In this document: positions 40,557-49,514 of the stretch, one piece after another | Numbering within the stretch: position 1 is the first letter of the stretch | Layout of the letters: each line of letters starts with the position of its first letter | From: Sphingobacterium sp. | GTDB lineage: Bacteria; Bacteroidota; Bacteroidia; Sphingobacteriales; Sphingobacteriaceae | Direction of reading: 5' to 3' | Length of the DNA stretch: 64,000 nt | Assembly: GCA_031253985.1 (NCBI GenBank) | Contig: JAIRVH010000185.1 | Span: 1 to 64,000 of the forward strand | Notes under the pieces: model-generated | What the model was told of the DNA's origin: nothing | The model's input: the letters and a program-made list of their open reading frames with translations, nothing else | Database searches by the model: none | Made by a program: the position numbers and the translations under genes

Positions 40557-41609
40557 TTAGGGAACAAGTGAGAGTCGGTCCTTGTCGATTTTATAATTTA
40601 TACCGGCAAACCGCAGTATTTTAAGCACTTCCTCAAAAGACTCTTTTTTGCTGATTTTTCCGCTAAGGACTTTATTTTTATAGACAGGCGACAGGCTATA
40701 GGTAAAATTATACCACCGGGCTAGATCGGCCAAAATATCAGGGAGCGGTGTCTGATCAAATTCAAAGTAACCGTCTTTCCAGTTGGCAAGATCCGGGTTT
40801 TTATTGTCCTGCTGCAGCTGAAAGGCCCCATCCAGCACATTCAGCTGGATCATCTGTCCGGGTAGCAGAATCTCCTCGAGACCGGCATTGCTGACACGTA
40901 TTTTTCCTTCGTCAAGCTGTGTCGTGAGAAGCTGACTATCGTTTGGATATAATTTCACGTTGAAAGCTGTTCCCAATGCTTCAATGCTTGTCTTTCCGAC
41001 ATGAACAATAAAGGGCTTGGCTTTATTTTTAGCTACTTTAAAATAAGCTTCACCGACCAGAAATACCGAGCGCTCCCGTAAATTGTATCCCGGCCCTATT
41101 TCCAGCCTGCTGTCGGCATTTAACCACACCAGCGTACCATCCGGAAGCTCCATCCTGAATTCTTGTCCTTTTTTGGTCTTTATCGCTACTTTATCGCCCT
41201 TCTGTTGCTCTAGATAGCCGGGACTGAACTGCTTCGTTTCGTCTAGGCTCACCACCTGGTTTCCGATCAGCAGTTCTGCCTGAAATTGACCGACACTAAA
41301 AGGTAGATTTTGCGGAGGTAGGTGGCGTTCAGAAAAGAAGTAAATAGCGGCGCCTGCCATCAAAAAGAATACAATACTGGCCGCGACTTTCAGATAGGCT
41401 TTTCTATGACGGTGGGCGCGCAATTCGGAACCGAAAATATGCTGTTGGAAATACCTGTCTTCGGCAGCCAGATCAAGTTCGGGAATCTCTCTTTCGTTGT
41501 TTTTCCGGCTGAGTTGATTGTACCAACTCTCAACAAGCGCAATTTCCTCGGCGCTGCACATCCCCTGCTGATACTTGTGCAGTAATTGTTTCGATAATCG
41601 TTGCTTCAT
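40557..41609 (-). CDS. FecR-family anti-sigma factor
   Basis: FRMELPDGTLVWLNADSRLEIGPGYNLRERSVFLVGEAYFKVAKNKAKPFIVHVGKTSIEALGTAFNVKLY. Confidence 0.94.
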   Translation of the reverse strand: MKQRLSKQLLHKYQQGMCSAEEIALVESWYNQLSRKNNEREIPELDLAAEDRYFQQHIFGSELRAHRHRKAYLKVAASIVFFLMAGAAIYFFSERHLPPQNLPFSVGQFQAELLIGNQVVSLDETKQFSPGYLEQQKGDKVAIKTKKGQEFRMELPDGTLVWLNADSRLEIGPGYNLRERSVFLVGEAYFKVAKNKAKPFIVHVGKTSIEALGTAFNVKLYPNDSQLLTTQLDEGKIRVSNAGLEEILLPGQMIQLNVLDGAFQLQQDNKNPDLANWKDGYFEFDQTPLPDILADLARWYNFTYSLSPVYKNKVLSGKISKKESFEEVLKILRFAGINYKIDKDRLSLVP

Positions 41610-41653
41610 AGGTTCTATCCTGTTTACAGCTTAGAAGACAGGATAGGACGGGC

Positions 41654-42181
41654 TTAGTGGTAGAAAAAAATGAAAATAGTTCGTATTTTTTTTTTCAAAA
41701 CCGTCAAAGCATTGTAAATCTGCTTTTTGACAGTCTGTTCAGAGATTTCAAGTTCGTCGGCGATCTCCCGATAACTCCGTTGTTCGAAACGACTTTTTTT
41801 GAAGATCAAAGCCATTTTGCGCGGCAGCTTTTCGATCGCCTTATCGATCTGCTCTGCTAATTCTTTCTCCCGCAATAACTCATCGGGCATTATTTCTGCA
41901 TTTGGGACAGCATGCTCCAGATAATTTTCATATTTCCGGCCCACATCCTGGCTGGCGATGCGATTAATCACCAGATTGCGGGCCGAACGAAAAAGATAAG
42001 CCTGATAAGAATGCTCAATTTCCAGTCGCTCCATGCGGTCCCAGAGGTTGGTAAAAATCTCCTGCACAATATCACGGGCCTCGTCACGGTCATCTAACAT
42101 CCGGAAAACATGTACATACAATTTGCCCCAATTTTCTTCGTAAAGTTGGGTAAACAATTGCCTGACAGGTGTTACACTCAT
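41654..42181 (-). CDS. ECF sigma factor, FecI-like
   Basis: RDEARDIVQEIFTNLWDRME; RSYREIADELEISEQTVKKQIYNALTVLKKK. Confidence 0.93.
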   Translation of the reverse strand: MSVTPVRQLFTQLYEENWGKLYVHVFRMLDDRDEARDIVQEIFTNLWDRMERLEIEHSYQAYLFRSARNLVINRIASQDVGRKYENYLEHAVPNAEIMPDELLREKELAEQIDKAIEKLPRKMALIFKKSRFEQRSYREIADELEISEQTVKKQIYNALTVLKKKIRTIFIFFYH

Positions 42182-42209
42182 TCTGATGGTTTAGTTATTG
42201 TTGATTAAT

Positions 42210-42241
42210 CAAAATTAGCTTTTATTTTTAGGAAAGTCAAT
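42210..42241 (-). promoter_or_regulatory. Bacteroidota-type promoter for the sigma gene at 42181
   Basis: On the - strand: -33 ATTG (3/4 match to TTTG), 20-bp spacer, -7 TAATTTTG (TAnnTTTG), ~29 nt before ATG. Confidence 0.5.
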
Positions 42242-42301
42242 TTATGATGGATTTCTAGTGAAACCTGTAAGATAACGCAAAAACAAGATGCTCCTGTATC
42301 C

Positions 42302-42703
42302 CTATCGTTTTCCGTCTAACACATTCAGTTGGCAATAGTTATTGTCTGTCGTTTTCCATTTTAGTCCCCAGTGGTGCAGGTCCAGGATAATCTTTAGCAG
42401 TTCTCTTCCTTTTTCTGTTGGTCTATAGCGGATCTGAGGCGGTACGGTACTTTCGATATCCTCGGTAAAGACCAGCGATTCTTCTTTCAGCTCCTTTAAA
42501 CGTTTGCTCAACACCTGATCTGAAAGCGTTGGAAACATTTTTTTTAACGTACTAAATTGCGATACATCATCTGCAATGCAATATAAAATCTGCATTTTCC
42601 AACGCAATGATATTTGTAGGAGCACTTCATTCACATCGCAGGCCTGTGCCAAGGTCTGCAGATTTTCCGTGTTAGTCGATTGTTCTTTTCGGGGTGTTGC
42701 CAT
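42302..42703 (-). CDS. HxlR-family winged-helix transcriptional regulator
   Basis: QISLRWKMQILYCIADDVSQFSTLKKMFPTLSDQVLSKRLKELKEESLVF...RYRPTEKGREL. Start trimmed to MATPRKEQ. Confidence 0.9.
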   Translation of the reverse strand: MATPRKEQSTNTENLQTLAQACDVNEVLLQISLRWKMQILYCIADDVSQFSTLKKMFPTLSDQVLSKRLKELKEESLVFTEDIESTVPPQIRYRPTEKGRELLKIILDLHHWGLKWKTTDNNYCQLNVLDGKR

Positions 42704-42808
42704 TTTAAATATCAATTTATAGCCACTCACTTCAGGATGAGTCATTGTAAGGATAAAAGCATGCCTATACCTTTGTCAGGTATTAAAAACTATCTAAAAT
42801 TAAAAAAA

Positions 42809-43600
42809 ATGAAACAATTGAACACTTTATTTCTATTGCTCCTGCTATTTGGCAGTATGCTATCAAGTAAGGCACAACACCACGATCGCCGGCCTACCTA
42901 TGTGCTGGTACATGGCGCCTGGCATGGCGGCTGGTGCTGGCAGGACGTCGCACAACGGCTAACTGATGCTCACTACAAAGTCTACGCACCTACATTGACT
43001 GGACTTGGCGAACGCAAACATCTGATCGAGCCCTCAATAGATATCGACACCCATATCCAGGACATCGTCAACCTGATCGAGATGGAAGATCTGCATGATG
43101 TCTATCTCGTAGGGCACAGTTATGCAGGTGCCGTAATTGCCGGAGTTGCCGATCGCATGCCATCGAGACTGCACAAATTGATTTTCCTGGACGCTATGAT
43201 CGTTGAAGACGGCCAGAGTCCTATTTCGCTGCAACCCAAAGCTGTGCAAGAACTCCAGGTCAAAAACATTCAGCGGAAAGAAAATTTCGCGCCTTTTGAT
43301 GTCGCTTTGTTTGGTGTTACCGCACCCAGCATGGTCTCCTGGGTTAAGGAAAGGCTCAGCCCACAACCCTTTGGCACATTCGCACAGCCGCTGCACTTAA
43401 AAAATCAATATGGCAATGGATTACCCATGGTTTATATCGCGTGCACGGATCCGCAGCTGCCCATTATGAAAGAAATGAGCCAAAAGGTACGCGCCGACAA
43501 AAAGCTCAGCTGGAAATACCTGGAGATCGCTACCGGGCATGATGCGATGCTCACAGAACCAAAAAAATTAGCCGATATGCTTACGGAACTAGTAGATTAA
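42809..43600 (+). CDS. Secreted alpha/beta hydrolase (salicylate-esterase/HNL-like)
   Basis: Signal peptide; YVLVHGAWHGGWCWQDVAQRL; VYLVGHSYAGAVIAGVA (GxSxxG); catalytic His in ATGHDAMLTEP. Divergent from HxlR. Confidence 0.92.
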   Translation: MKQLNTLFLLLLLFGSMLSSKAQHHDRRPTYVLVHGAWHGGWCWQDVAQRLTDAHYKVYAPTLTGLGERKHLIEPSIDIDTHIQDIVNLIEMEDLHDVYLVGHSYAGAVIAGVADRMPSRLHKLIFLDAMIVEDGQSPISLQPKAVQELQVKNIQRKENFAPFDVALFGVTAPSMVSWVKERLSPQPFGTFAQPLHLKNQYGNGLPMVYIACTDPQLPIMKEMSQKVRADKKLSWKYLEIATGHDAMLTEPKKLADMLTELVD

Positions 43601-43721
43601 ATGCTGGTTGATTGCCGAGAAAATAAACTTGGCAATCAACCAAGCTAACAACTAGTGATAAAGTTTTATAGCTTCAACACACAAGTTTGGATACGCTATG
43701 ATCACCATTAAGCATCAAAAA

Positions 43722-45896
43722 TCAATGGCGATACCGTTCGAAAAACTCATAAGTTCGCAACAGCTGATCGATGCGTTGACCGACATCGCCGGAGCGTGTG
43801 ATTTCATGATCTGCCCGTGGGTGCCGAACATATTCCGTATCGCGTCCCAAATATTTGAGCTGCTTGTATAGAAAATCACTCTGCACAGGACCTGTACGAT
43901 TGTCCTGCTCTCCATGAAAAATAAGCAATGGTGTTTTTATGTTTTCGGCATAGGTTGTAGGCGATTGTGCTAAGAGGATATCCCGCATACCCTTCTCCCA
44001 TGGAAATCCATCAAAATATCGTTTCAACATGGGCCATACATTGGCGCTACCAAAAAAAACATACAGGTCATATACCCCACGCTGACTGGATGCTGCACGG
44101 AATCGACTGTCATTCGTCAATATCCAGGTAGTTAAATACGCGCCATAGGATCCCCCTGTAATAAACAACTGCGCAGTGTCGACTATCCCTGTTGCAAGCG
44201 ATCGATCAAGGGCTTCCTGGACATCGCGTGATGGCCCAGGCCCCCAGTCTTTAAAATTTGCCTTTAAAAAATCTTCCCCGTAACCGCTCGAACCACGCGG
44301 ATTGGAAAACAATACCGCATAGCCACGGGCACGAAAGTACTGGTACTCGTGCCACATACTGGCGTCCGCAGGGCCGAACATTGAAGCCGGCCCACCATGT
44401 ATCTCAACCAACAGCGGATAACGTTGCCCCGGCTGGTAATTTACCGGCTTCAATAACCAATAATCAACCTCAAGTCCCTTCTCATTTCGAAAACTATTTT
44501 TTTGCGCAAGACCAATATTCTTTCCCGATAGCCATCCTGAATTGACCTCACTTATGATCGTACTATTTTTAAAATTCGCATCTGCTCGATACAGTTCTGA
44601 TGGATTTCCAAAAGTCGTTTTTGTATAGTAGGCCCTCTCACCGCTTACCCAGTAGTCGCCGATCCCCTCGTCTACCGAACTTAACACCTGGATATTTCGG
44701 GTTTTGATATCGGCACGATTTATGGTGCGCCCACCTCTATCAGCCGCAATAAAATAGACTGATTTTTCATCCGGTGAAAACTGCACATTGCTCAGGCTTC
44801 GGTCTATGGCCAAACGATTACCCTTCCAGTTTTGGGTATCATAGATAAAGAGTTCACCGACCGTCAATGAATTCTGTCGACTGCGATTCACGGCAACCCA
44901 TTTTCCCGATGCCGATACCGCAGCCACCTGAAAACGATGTATGCTATCACTCAAGACTGCTTGGCTTTTTCTGGTGGACAGGCCGATTAAGACAAGATCT
45001 GTCGATGCCACCCGGTCTGGGTGAAGGCCATTTTCACTCTCCACGCTAAAAAGCACGTTATTATTTCCTAAAAATTCAGCTCCTGAATAGCTCCGAAAGC
45101 CTTGGGTCAATGCCACGGGCGACGTTTTCGCAGCGAGGTCAAGGATATACCAATGGGTAAATCGGATTTCCCCCGTTGTCGAATTTTCCGTCTGAAACTG
45201 CAACTTGTTGGTTACTTTGGCGATACCCTGCTGTTCATCCTGTTTGAGATAGGCAATGATCTCCGGCAGGCTGCCGTCACGATCTTCTTGTGCTGACCCG
45301 ACTAGTAAGGATGCATTATGGCTATCTCCGGGTTTTTCCAAGGACCAGTGCGGCACTTGCCCGGCAGCATTGAAATCTTTACTTTTTACCAGCTCACCGA
45401 GCGTAAGGCTACTTGATAATAGTACTTTCGAACCGTCCGGGCTAAATCGTACAGTGCCCACCCCCCGCTCCAGCGTCGTTACCTGTTGAGGCTCCTGACC
45501 GCCGGATGGAAATAAAAAAAGCTGCGACTGTTTATTGCGATCTTTCCCAACAGCCCATCTACGTCCATCTGGGCTGTACAAGATTTGTGTAAATTGCGGG
45601 TCCACCTTCAGAGGATCAACCTTTGCTGTCGATATCGTTTTTTTTACATACCAGTTCGTTTCATAGTTAAAACTTGCATGTTTGGCCGTATCAACAATAA
45701 TTCCGCGCACAGCATAAGCCAATTCGCTTCCATCCGGTTTCACCTGTAGATCAACAATATTTTTTATTCGAACCAGATCACTGGCCACGATCAAACTATC
45801 CGAAGCCGATGCACCGGCAAAAGCCGGCGCAATGCTTCCCAGCAGCAACAGGCAGATGAGGTTGTACTTCCAACCTTTGTATTGACTAGCTTTCAT
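43722..45896 (-). CDS. S9-family (prolyl oligopeptidase-type) serine peptidase, secreted
   Basis: Beta-propeller region, then YPLLVEIHGGPASMFG, LFITGGSYGAYLTTWIL (GGSYGA nucleophile), LLIFHGEQDNRTGPVQSD, HPRADHEI. Confidence 0.93.
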   Translation of the reverse strand: MKASQYKGWKYNLICLLLLGSIAPAFAGASASDSLIVASDLVRIKNIVDLQVKPDGSELAYAVRGIIVDTAKHASFNYETNWYVKKTISTAKVDPLKVDPQFTQILYSPDGRRWAVGKDRNKQSQLFLFPSGGQEPQQVTTLERGVGTVRFSPDGSKVLLSSSLTLGELVKSKDFNAAGQVPHWSLEKPGDSHNASLLVGSAQEDRDGSLPEIIAYLKQDEQQGIAKVTNKLQFQTENSTTGEIRFTHWYILDLAAKTSPVALTQGFRSYSGAEFLGNNNVLFSVESENGLHPDRVASTDLVLIGLSTRKSQAVLSDSIHRFQVAAVSASGKWVAVNRSRQNSLTVGELFIYDTQNWKGNRLAIDRSLSNVQFSPDEKSVYFIAADRGGRTINRADIKTRNIQVLSSVDEGIGDYWVSGERAYYTKTTFGNPSELYRADANFKNSTIISEVNSGWLSGKNIGLAQKNSFRNEKGLEVDYWLLKPVNYQPGQRYPLLVEIHGGPASMFGPADASMWHEYQYFRARGYAVLFSNPRGSSGYGEDFLKANFKDWGPGPSRDVQEALDRSLATGIVDTAQLFITGGSYGAYLTTWILTNDSRFRAASSQRGVYDLYVFFGSANVWPMLKRYFDGFPWEKGMRDILLAQSPTTYAENIKTPLLIFHGEQDNRTGPVQSDFLYKQLKYLGRDTEYVRHPRADHEITRSGDVGQRIDQLLRTYEFFERYRH

Positions 45897-48039
45897 TTAG
45901 TTTCTTGATTAGTTTTTGTGCAGAAATACGGGCTTTGCGCTGGATAAAATCAGCGTCGGTATTGTCGCCAATTTCATAGACCAATGCTTCGGCGTTATAC
46001 GTTTTATACAAATAACTATAGGCCGTGAATGTTGGCCCGCCTAAATATAGGGGCTTGACCAACGGTTCATACCCTGGAATAGCTTCCTTGACGCTAGTGA
46101 TCCAATTGGAGACAAAGCCGGGAAACCGGCTTGGCAAAGAAGGATCCACTGTGTAGTAAATATCACTTCCTGTCGAATGAAAATCGATGGCGAAATAAAG
46201 CTCGCGGTTCTGCTGCTCAATTTCATGCTTAAAGTATTCGCGAAGCGCCACCGTCTCTGGTTGGTTAAATTCAGCCCAGTCACGGTTGAGATCGACCCCA
46301 TTTGCATTGGCACGCCAATGCCCAAGGTCCACGCCATCGGGATTGACGATGGGGGTCAGATAAATACGATATTTCTCACGAAACCGTTTTGCATCCTCAC
46401 TATTGCCCAAGAGGTAGTCAACAAAGCTGACATAAGCATAATGCCCTGTAATTTCAGGTGGATGCTGCCTCCCCAGGACAGCAATAGCCCTTTTGCTTTG
46501 TGGATTGCCCGCCACATATACGTTAATTGGCTTGCCAAGTGCCGTTTTACCCACTTCCTGTTTTTGTATGTGAACAGCAGGATTTACCTGTTCAATCCAG
46601 CTATATACAGCTTTTGTGGGAATATTTGCCTGGGCCGAAATCCATGTCCTCTTACTGGAGATCGGCAGGTCAAAAGAAGCACCACTGAGCTTATTCCAGT
46701 TCGTTCCGTCTATGCTCACTTTCGGATCATAGCGATGACGTACCCCAGCAGGATAGTCGAGCTGGATTTTTATCGTCGTATCGCGGGCCGACCATACCTC
46801 AAAGCCATACCAGGGACTAGGATTGATCGGGGAGCGTTCCGGAGCGATTTGTAGATGGTATACACCATCATTGGATCTAGTAAGGCCATTCAGTCTTGCG
46901 CCGTCGTAATCGTTGGAAAAATAGACCCTTTGGTCCACAGTGAAAGTGCCGCGTTCCTGTTTTACGATAACTTGGGATTGGGTCGATTCGTAACTAATCG
47001 GGTTCTGCCCTTTAAAATCCTTTTTCAGGCCGCCGATCTCAGTTTTCCCCGGATTGAACAAACTATCCAACACCTTTCCAAGTTCTTCACCACGGATATT
47101 CCTGGCAATGATGGTCCCCTTATCGTCCACTAAAAAATTGGCTGGGATGGCGCGGACAGCATAGCTGGCAGCAATCTCACTATTCCAATAGTTCAGTTCT
47201 GACACGTGCTGCCAGGTCAGGTGGTCGTCCGCAATACCTTTTAGCCAAGCTTCTTTCTTTTTGTCCAAAGAAATGGCAAAAATCTCGAAACCCTGGGATT
47301 TATATTTTTGATAATTGGCGACGATATTTGGATTCTCCTTCCGGCAAGGCGGACACCATGAAGCCCAAAAATCAATCAATGTATATTTTCCCAAATGGTC
47401 GTAAAGAGCCTGCGGTTTGCCATCAGGATCATTGGCGACAATGGCTGGGGCTTTCTTACCTACAGCTACCTGCCGCGTGACGGCAATAATTTTGCGGAGA
47501 TCCTGTATATAACGCGATTGCTGCTGCCGCCCGGAGAGCAGTGCAATATTCGCTTCCAGTTCTTCCGGCGACAATCGATAAGACCATTCCCTGTAAAGGA
47601 GGTAACTTGACACGATATTATCCGGATATTTTTGAATAAAGGATCGTATATCGGGTTTGCGCTGTGCCCTATATTCTTCAAAGAGCTCCTGGCTTTTCGA
47701 CCCAGATAAAGACACCTGCAATCTATTATCATCTTTAGCATCGATCGTTACTTGGTTATCGCCGGTATCCAGAAAAACATAACTTGGAACGACATCACGC
47801 TGTGTGGAAATCCCATACAGGTCAGGAAGCGGAAGTTGCTTCCGGAAAGAAAAAGAACCCTTTTTCACCTGAGCAGAATCAATCACTGTAAATATTTTAT
47901 TTTCAAAGCGTTGCAGATAAACAACCGTCACATCACCGGTCTTGACCGTCCCTTTAAGTGAAAGTGTCTGTTGTTGAGCCCGTAAGGATCCTCCACTGAC
48001 TAGCAGTAGAGGAATAAGGAGTTTACTTGTCTTATTCAT
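45886..48039 (-). CDS. Fusion: TlpA/thioredoxin-like N-terminal half plus M14-family zinc carboxypeptidase C-terminal half
   Basis: TLIDFWASWCPPCRKENPNI (Trx); RQHPPEITG (HxxE), YLTPIVNPDGVDLGHWRANANGVDLNRDW, AIDFHSTGSD (third His), EALVYEIGDNTD (Glu), all in one 717-aa frame. Confidence 0.9.
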   Translation of the reverse strand: MNKTSKLLIPLLLVSGGSLRAQQQTLSLKGTVKTGDVTVVYLQRFENKIFTVIDSAQVKKGSFSFRKQLPLPDLYGISTQRDVVPSYVFLDTGDNQVTIDAKDDNRLQVSLSGSKSQELFEEYRAQRKPDIRSFIQKYPDNIVSSYLLYREWSYRLSPEELEANIALLSGRQQQSRYIQDLRKIIAVTRQVAVGKKAPAIVANDPDGKPQALYDHLGKYTLIDFWASWCPPCRKENPNIVANYQKYKSQGFEIFAISLDKKKEAWLKGIADDHLTWQHVSELNYWNSEIAASYAVRAIPANFLVDDKGTIIARNIRGEELGKVLDSLFNPGKTEIGGLKKDFKGQNPISYESTQSQVIVKQERGTFTVDQRVYFSNDYDGARLNGLTRSNDGVYHLQIAPERSPINPSPWYGFEVWSARDTTIKIQLDYPAGVRHRYDPKVSIDGTNWNKLSGASFDLPISSKRTWISAQANIPTKAVYSWIEQVNPAVHIQKQEVGKTALGKPINVYVAGNPQSKRAIAVLGRQHPPEITGHYAYVSFVDYLLGNSEDAKRFREKYRIYLTPIVNPDGVDLGHWRANANGVDLNRDWAEFNQPETVALREYFKHEIEQQNRELYFAIDFHSTGSDIYYTVDPSLPSRFPGFVSNWITSVKEAIPGYEPLVKPLYLGGPTFTAYSYLYKTYNAEALVYEIGDNTDADFIQRKARISAQKLIKKLNES

Positions 48040-48050
48040 ATTGAACTAAT

Positions 48051-49502
48051 TTAGTTAAAAAGCTTATTGGTCGCCAATTCCGTATTTGGCGCTGGAAAAA
48101 TATAGTTCTGCGCGTTTGTAGGCACCGAAGGTGTCTGTATATTCGCATCGCCTTTTGCAGGCAGCTCTTTCAGTTGACGGAGCAGATCATGCCCCCGCAA
48201 CCCCTCTCCGAGCAATTCGATTCGTCGTTCTTTGGCAATGGCTTCCAAGATGGCTGTTTTGCTAGACAACGACGTACCTGGAAATTCAAAACTCGCATCA
48301 GACCGCTGGTGCACAGCCTTTAAGAGTGAGCCCGCGATCGCAAGCTGTTCAGACTGCGCAGCGGCTTCGGCATAATTTAACAAAACCTCAGCGTAGCGAA
48401 TAACTGGGATATAATCTATGTAAGGTGAAGCCTTAGCATACTTTTTAAGGTACTGTTTGTCAGCATTGACCTGAAGGAGACCGCGCCGTTTGTCTGCCTT
48501 CCCCCACTGCGTATCATTGAGGATACCATTTGGATTAAGATAATACTCTCTATTGACCAGATAGACATATCCTATTGCAGATTGTCCTGAAAGCGCATCC
48601 GTTGTGCTCGCCGGCATACTGAGAATGGACTCTGTTGTCGTATAATTACCTCCAAAAATAGTCGTGATATCTGTCTGTAGCTCATGAGCAACACCTTGCT
48701 GCGCCTTAAATGGTGCAATTTGCTGCGGGACGATCTTTTTTGCTTCCTCCAGTACCTTTGCATAATTACTGATGGTCAGATAAACTCTGGTTTTGAATGC
48801 CCTGGCCGTATTTTTATGTGCCCTCGTCGTATTGAGCTGTGCGGTAGAATAGTTGTCTGGCAGATCCTTTTCAGCCTCATCGAGATCGCTCAGGATCTGT
48901 TTGTACACCTGTGCAACCGTACTGCGGGCCAGATCGTTATTATTTCCGTCGACCTCAGCCTTCAGGCGTAAAGGTAGCCCAGCCGATGCACCCTGATCTT
49001 TGTTGTAGGGTTGCGCAAATACCGTTACTAGACTAAAATAAGATACCGCACGCAAGAACTTCGCTTCCGCAATATAAGCCTTGGAAAGTTCCGTACTGAT
49101 GACTTCAGTACCCGGGCTAAGGGCATTAATCAGGATATTTGCGCCATTAATAGTGGTATAGGCCGCAGACCAGAGGTTGTTGACATCATTGGATCCCGAG
49201 CTATAGGAATTATTCCAGCTTTCATAGGCTGTATAGCTGTTGGCCGTGACGTTGATAAAATCCTCGCCACGGACATCCTGGTAAAGGAGATAACGTCCAC
49301 CATACAAACTGGCCGCTTTTAAACTTTTATAAATGCCATTGACCACACCTTCGATCCGCGCAGGCGTATCAAAGACATTTTTATCGGATATAGATGTCGT
49401 CGGCACAGGATATAATCCGTCATCCCTTTTACAGGAGTTGAGGGTGGATACCAGTAATAATGTGCTGACCAAGTATAGATTTCTTTTCGTATTAATTTTC
49501 AT
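48051..49502 (-). CDS. SusD/RagB-family lipoprotein
   Basis: Lipobox (LLLVSTLNSCKRDDGLYPVP), AYIAEAKFLRAVSYFSLVTVFAQPY, IRYAEVLLNYAEAAAQ, AKERRIELLGEGLRGHDLLR. Confidence 0.94.
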   Translation of the reverse strand: MKINTKRNLYLVSTLLLVSTLNSCKRDDGLYPVPTTSISDKNVFDTPARIEGVVNGIYKSLKAASLYGGRYLLYQDVRGEDFINVTANSYTAYESWNNSYSSGSNDVNNLWSAAYTTINGANILINALSPGTEVISTELSKAYIAEAKFLRAVSYFSLVTVFAQPYNKDQGASAGLPLRLKAEVDGNNNDLARSTVAQVYKQILSDLDEAEKDLPDNYSTAQLNTTRAHKNTARAFKTRVYLTISNYAKVLEEAKKIVPQQIAPFKAQQGVAHELQTDITTIFGGNYTTTESILSMPASTTDALSGQSAIGYVYLVNREYYLNPNGILNDTQWGKADKRRGLLQVNADKQYLKKYAKASPYIDYIPVIRYAEVLLNYAEAAAQSEQLAIAGSLLKAVHQRSDASFEFPGTSLSSKTAILEAIAKERRIELLGEGLRGHDLLRQLKELPAKGDANIQTPSVPTNAQNYIFPAPNTELATNKLFN

Positions 49503-49514
49503 GTTTTCAGATTT

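Noticed and set aside
43606-43641. Inverted repeat GGTTGATTGCC / GGCAATCAACC after the alpha/beta hydrolase
   Set aside because: 14-nt loop and no T-tract; a terminator is possible but not well supported.
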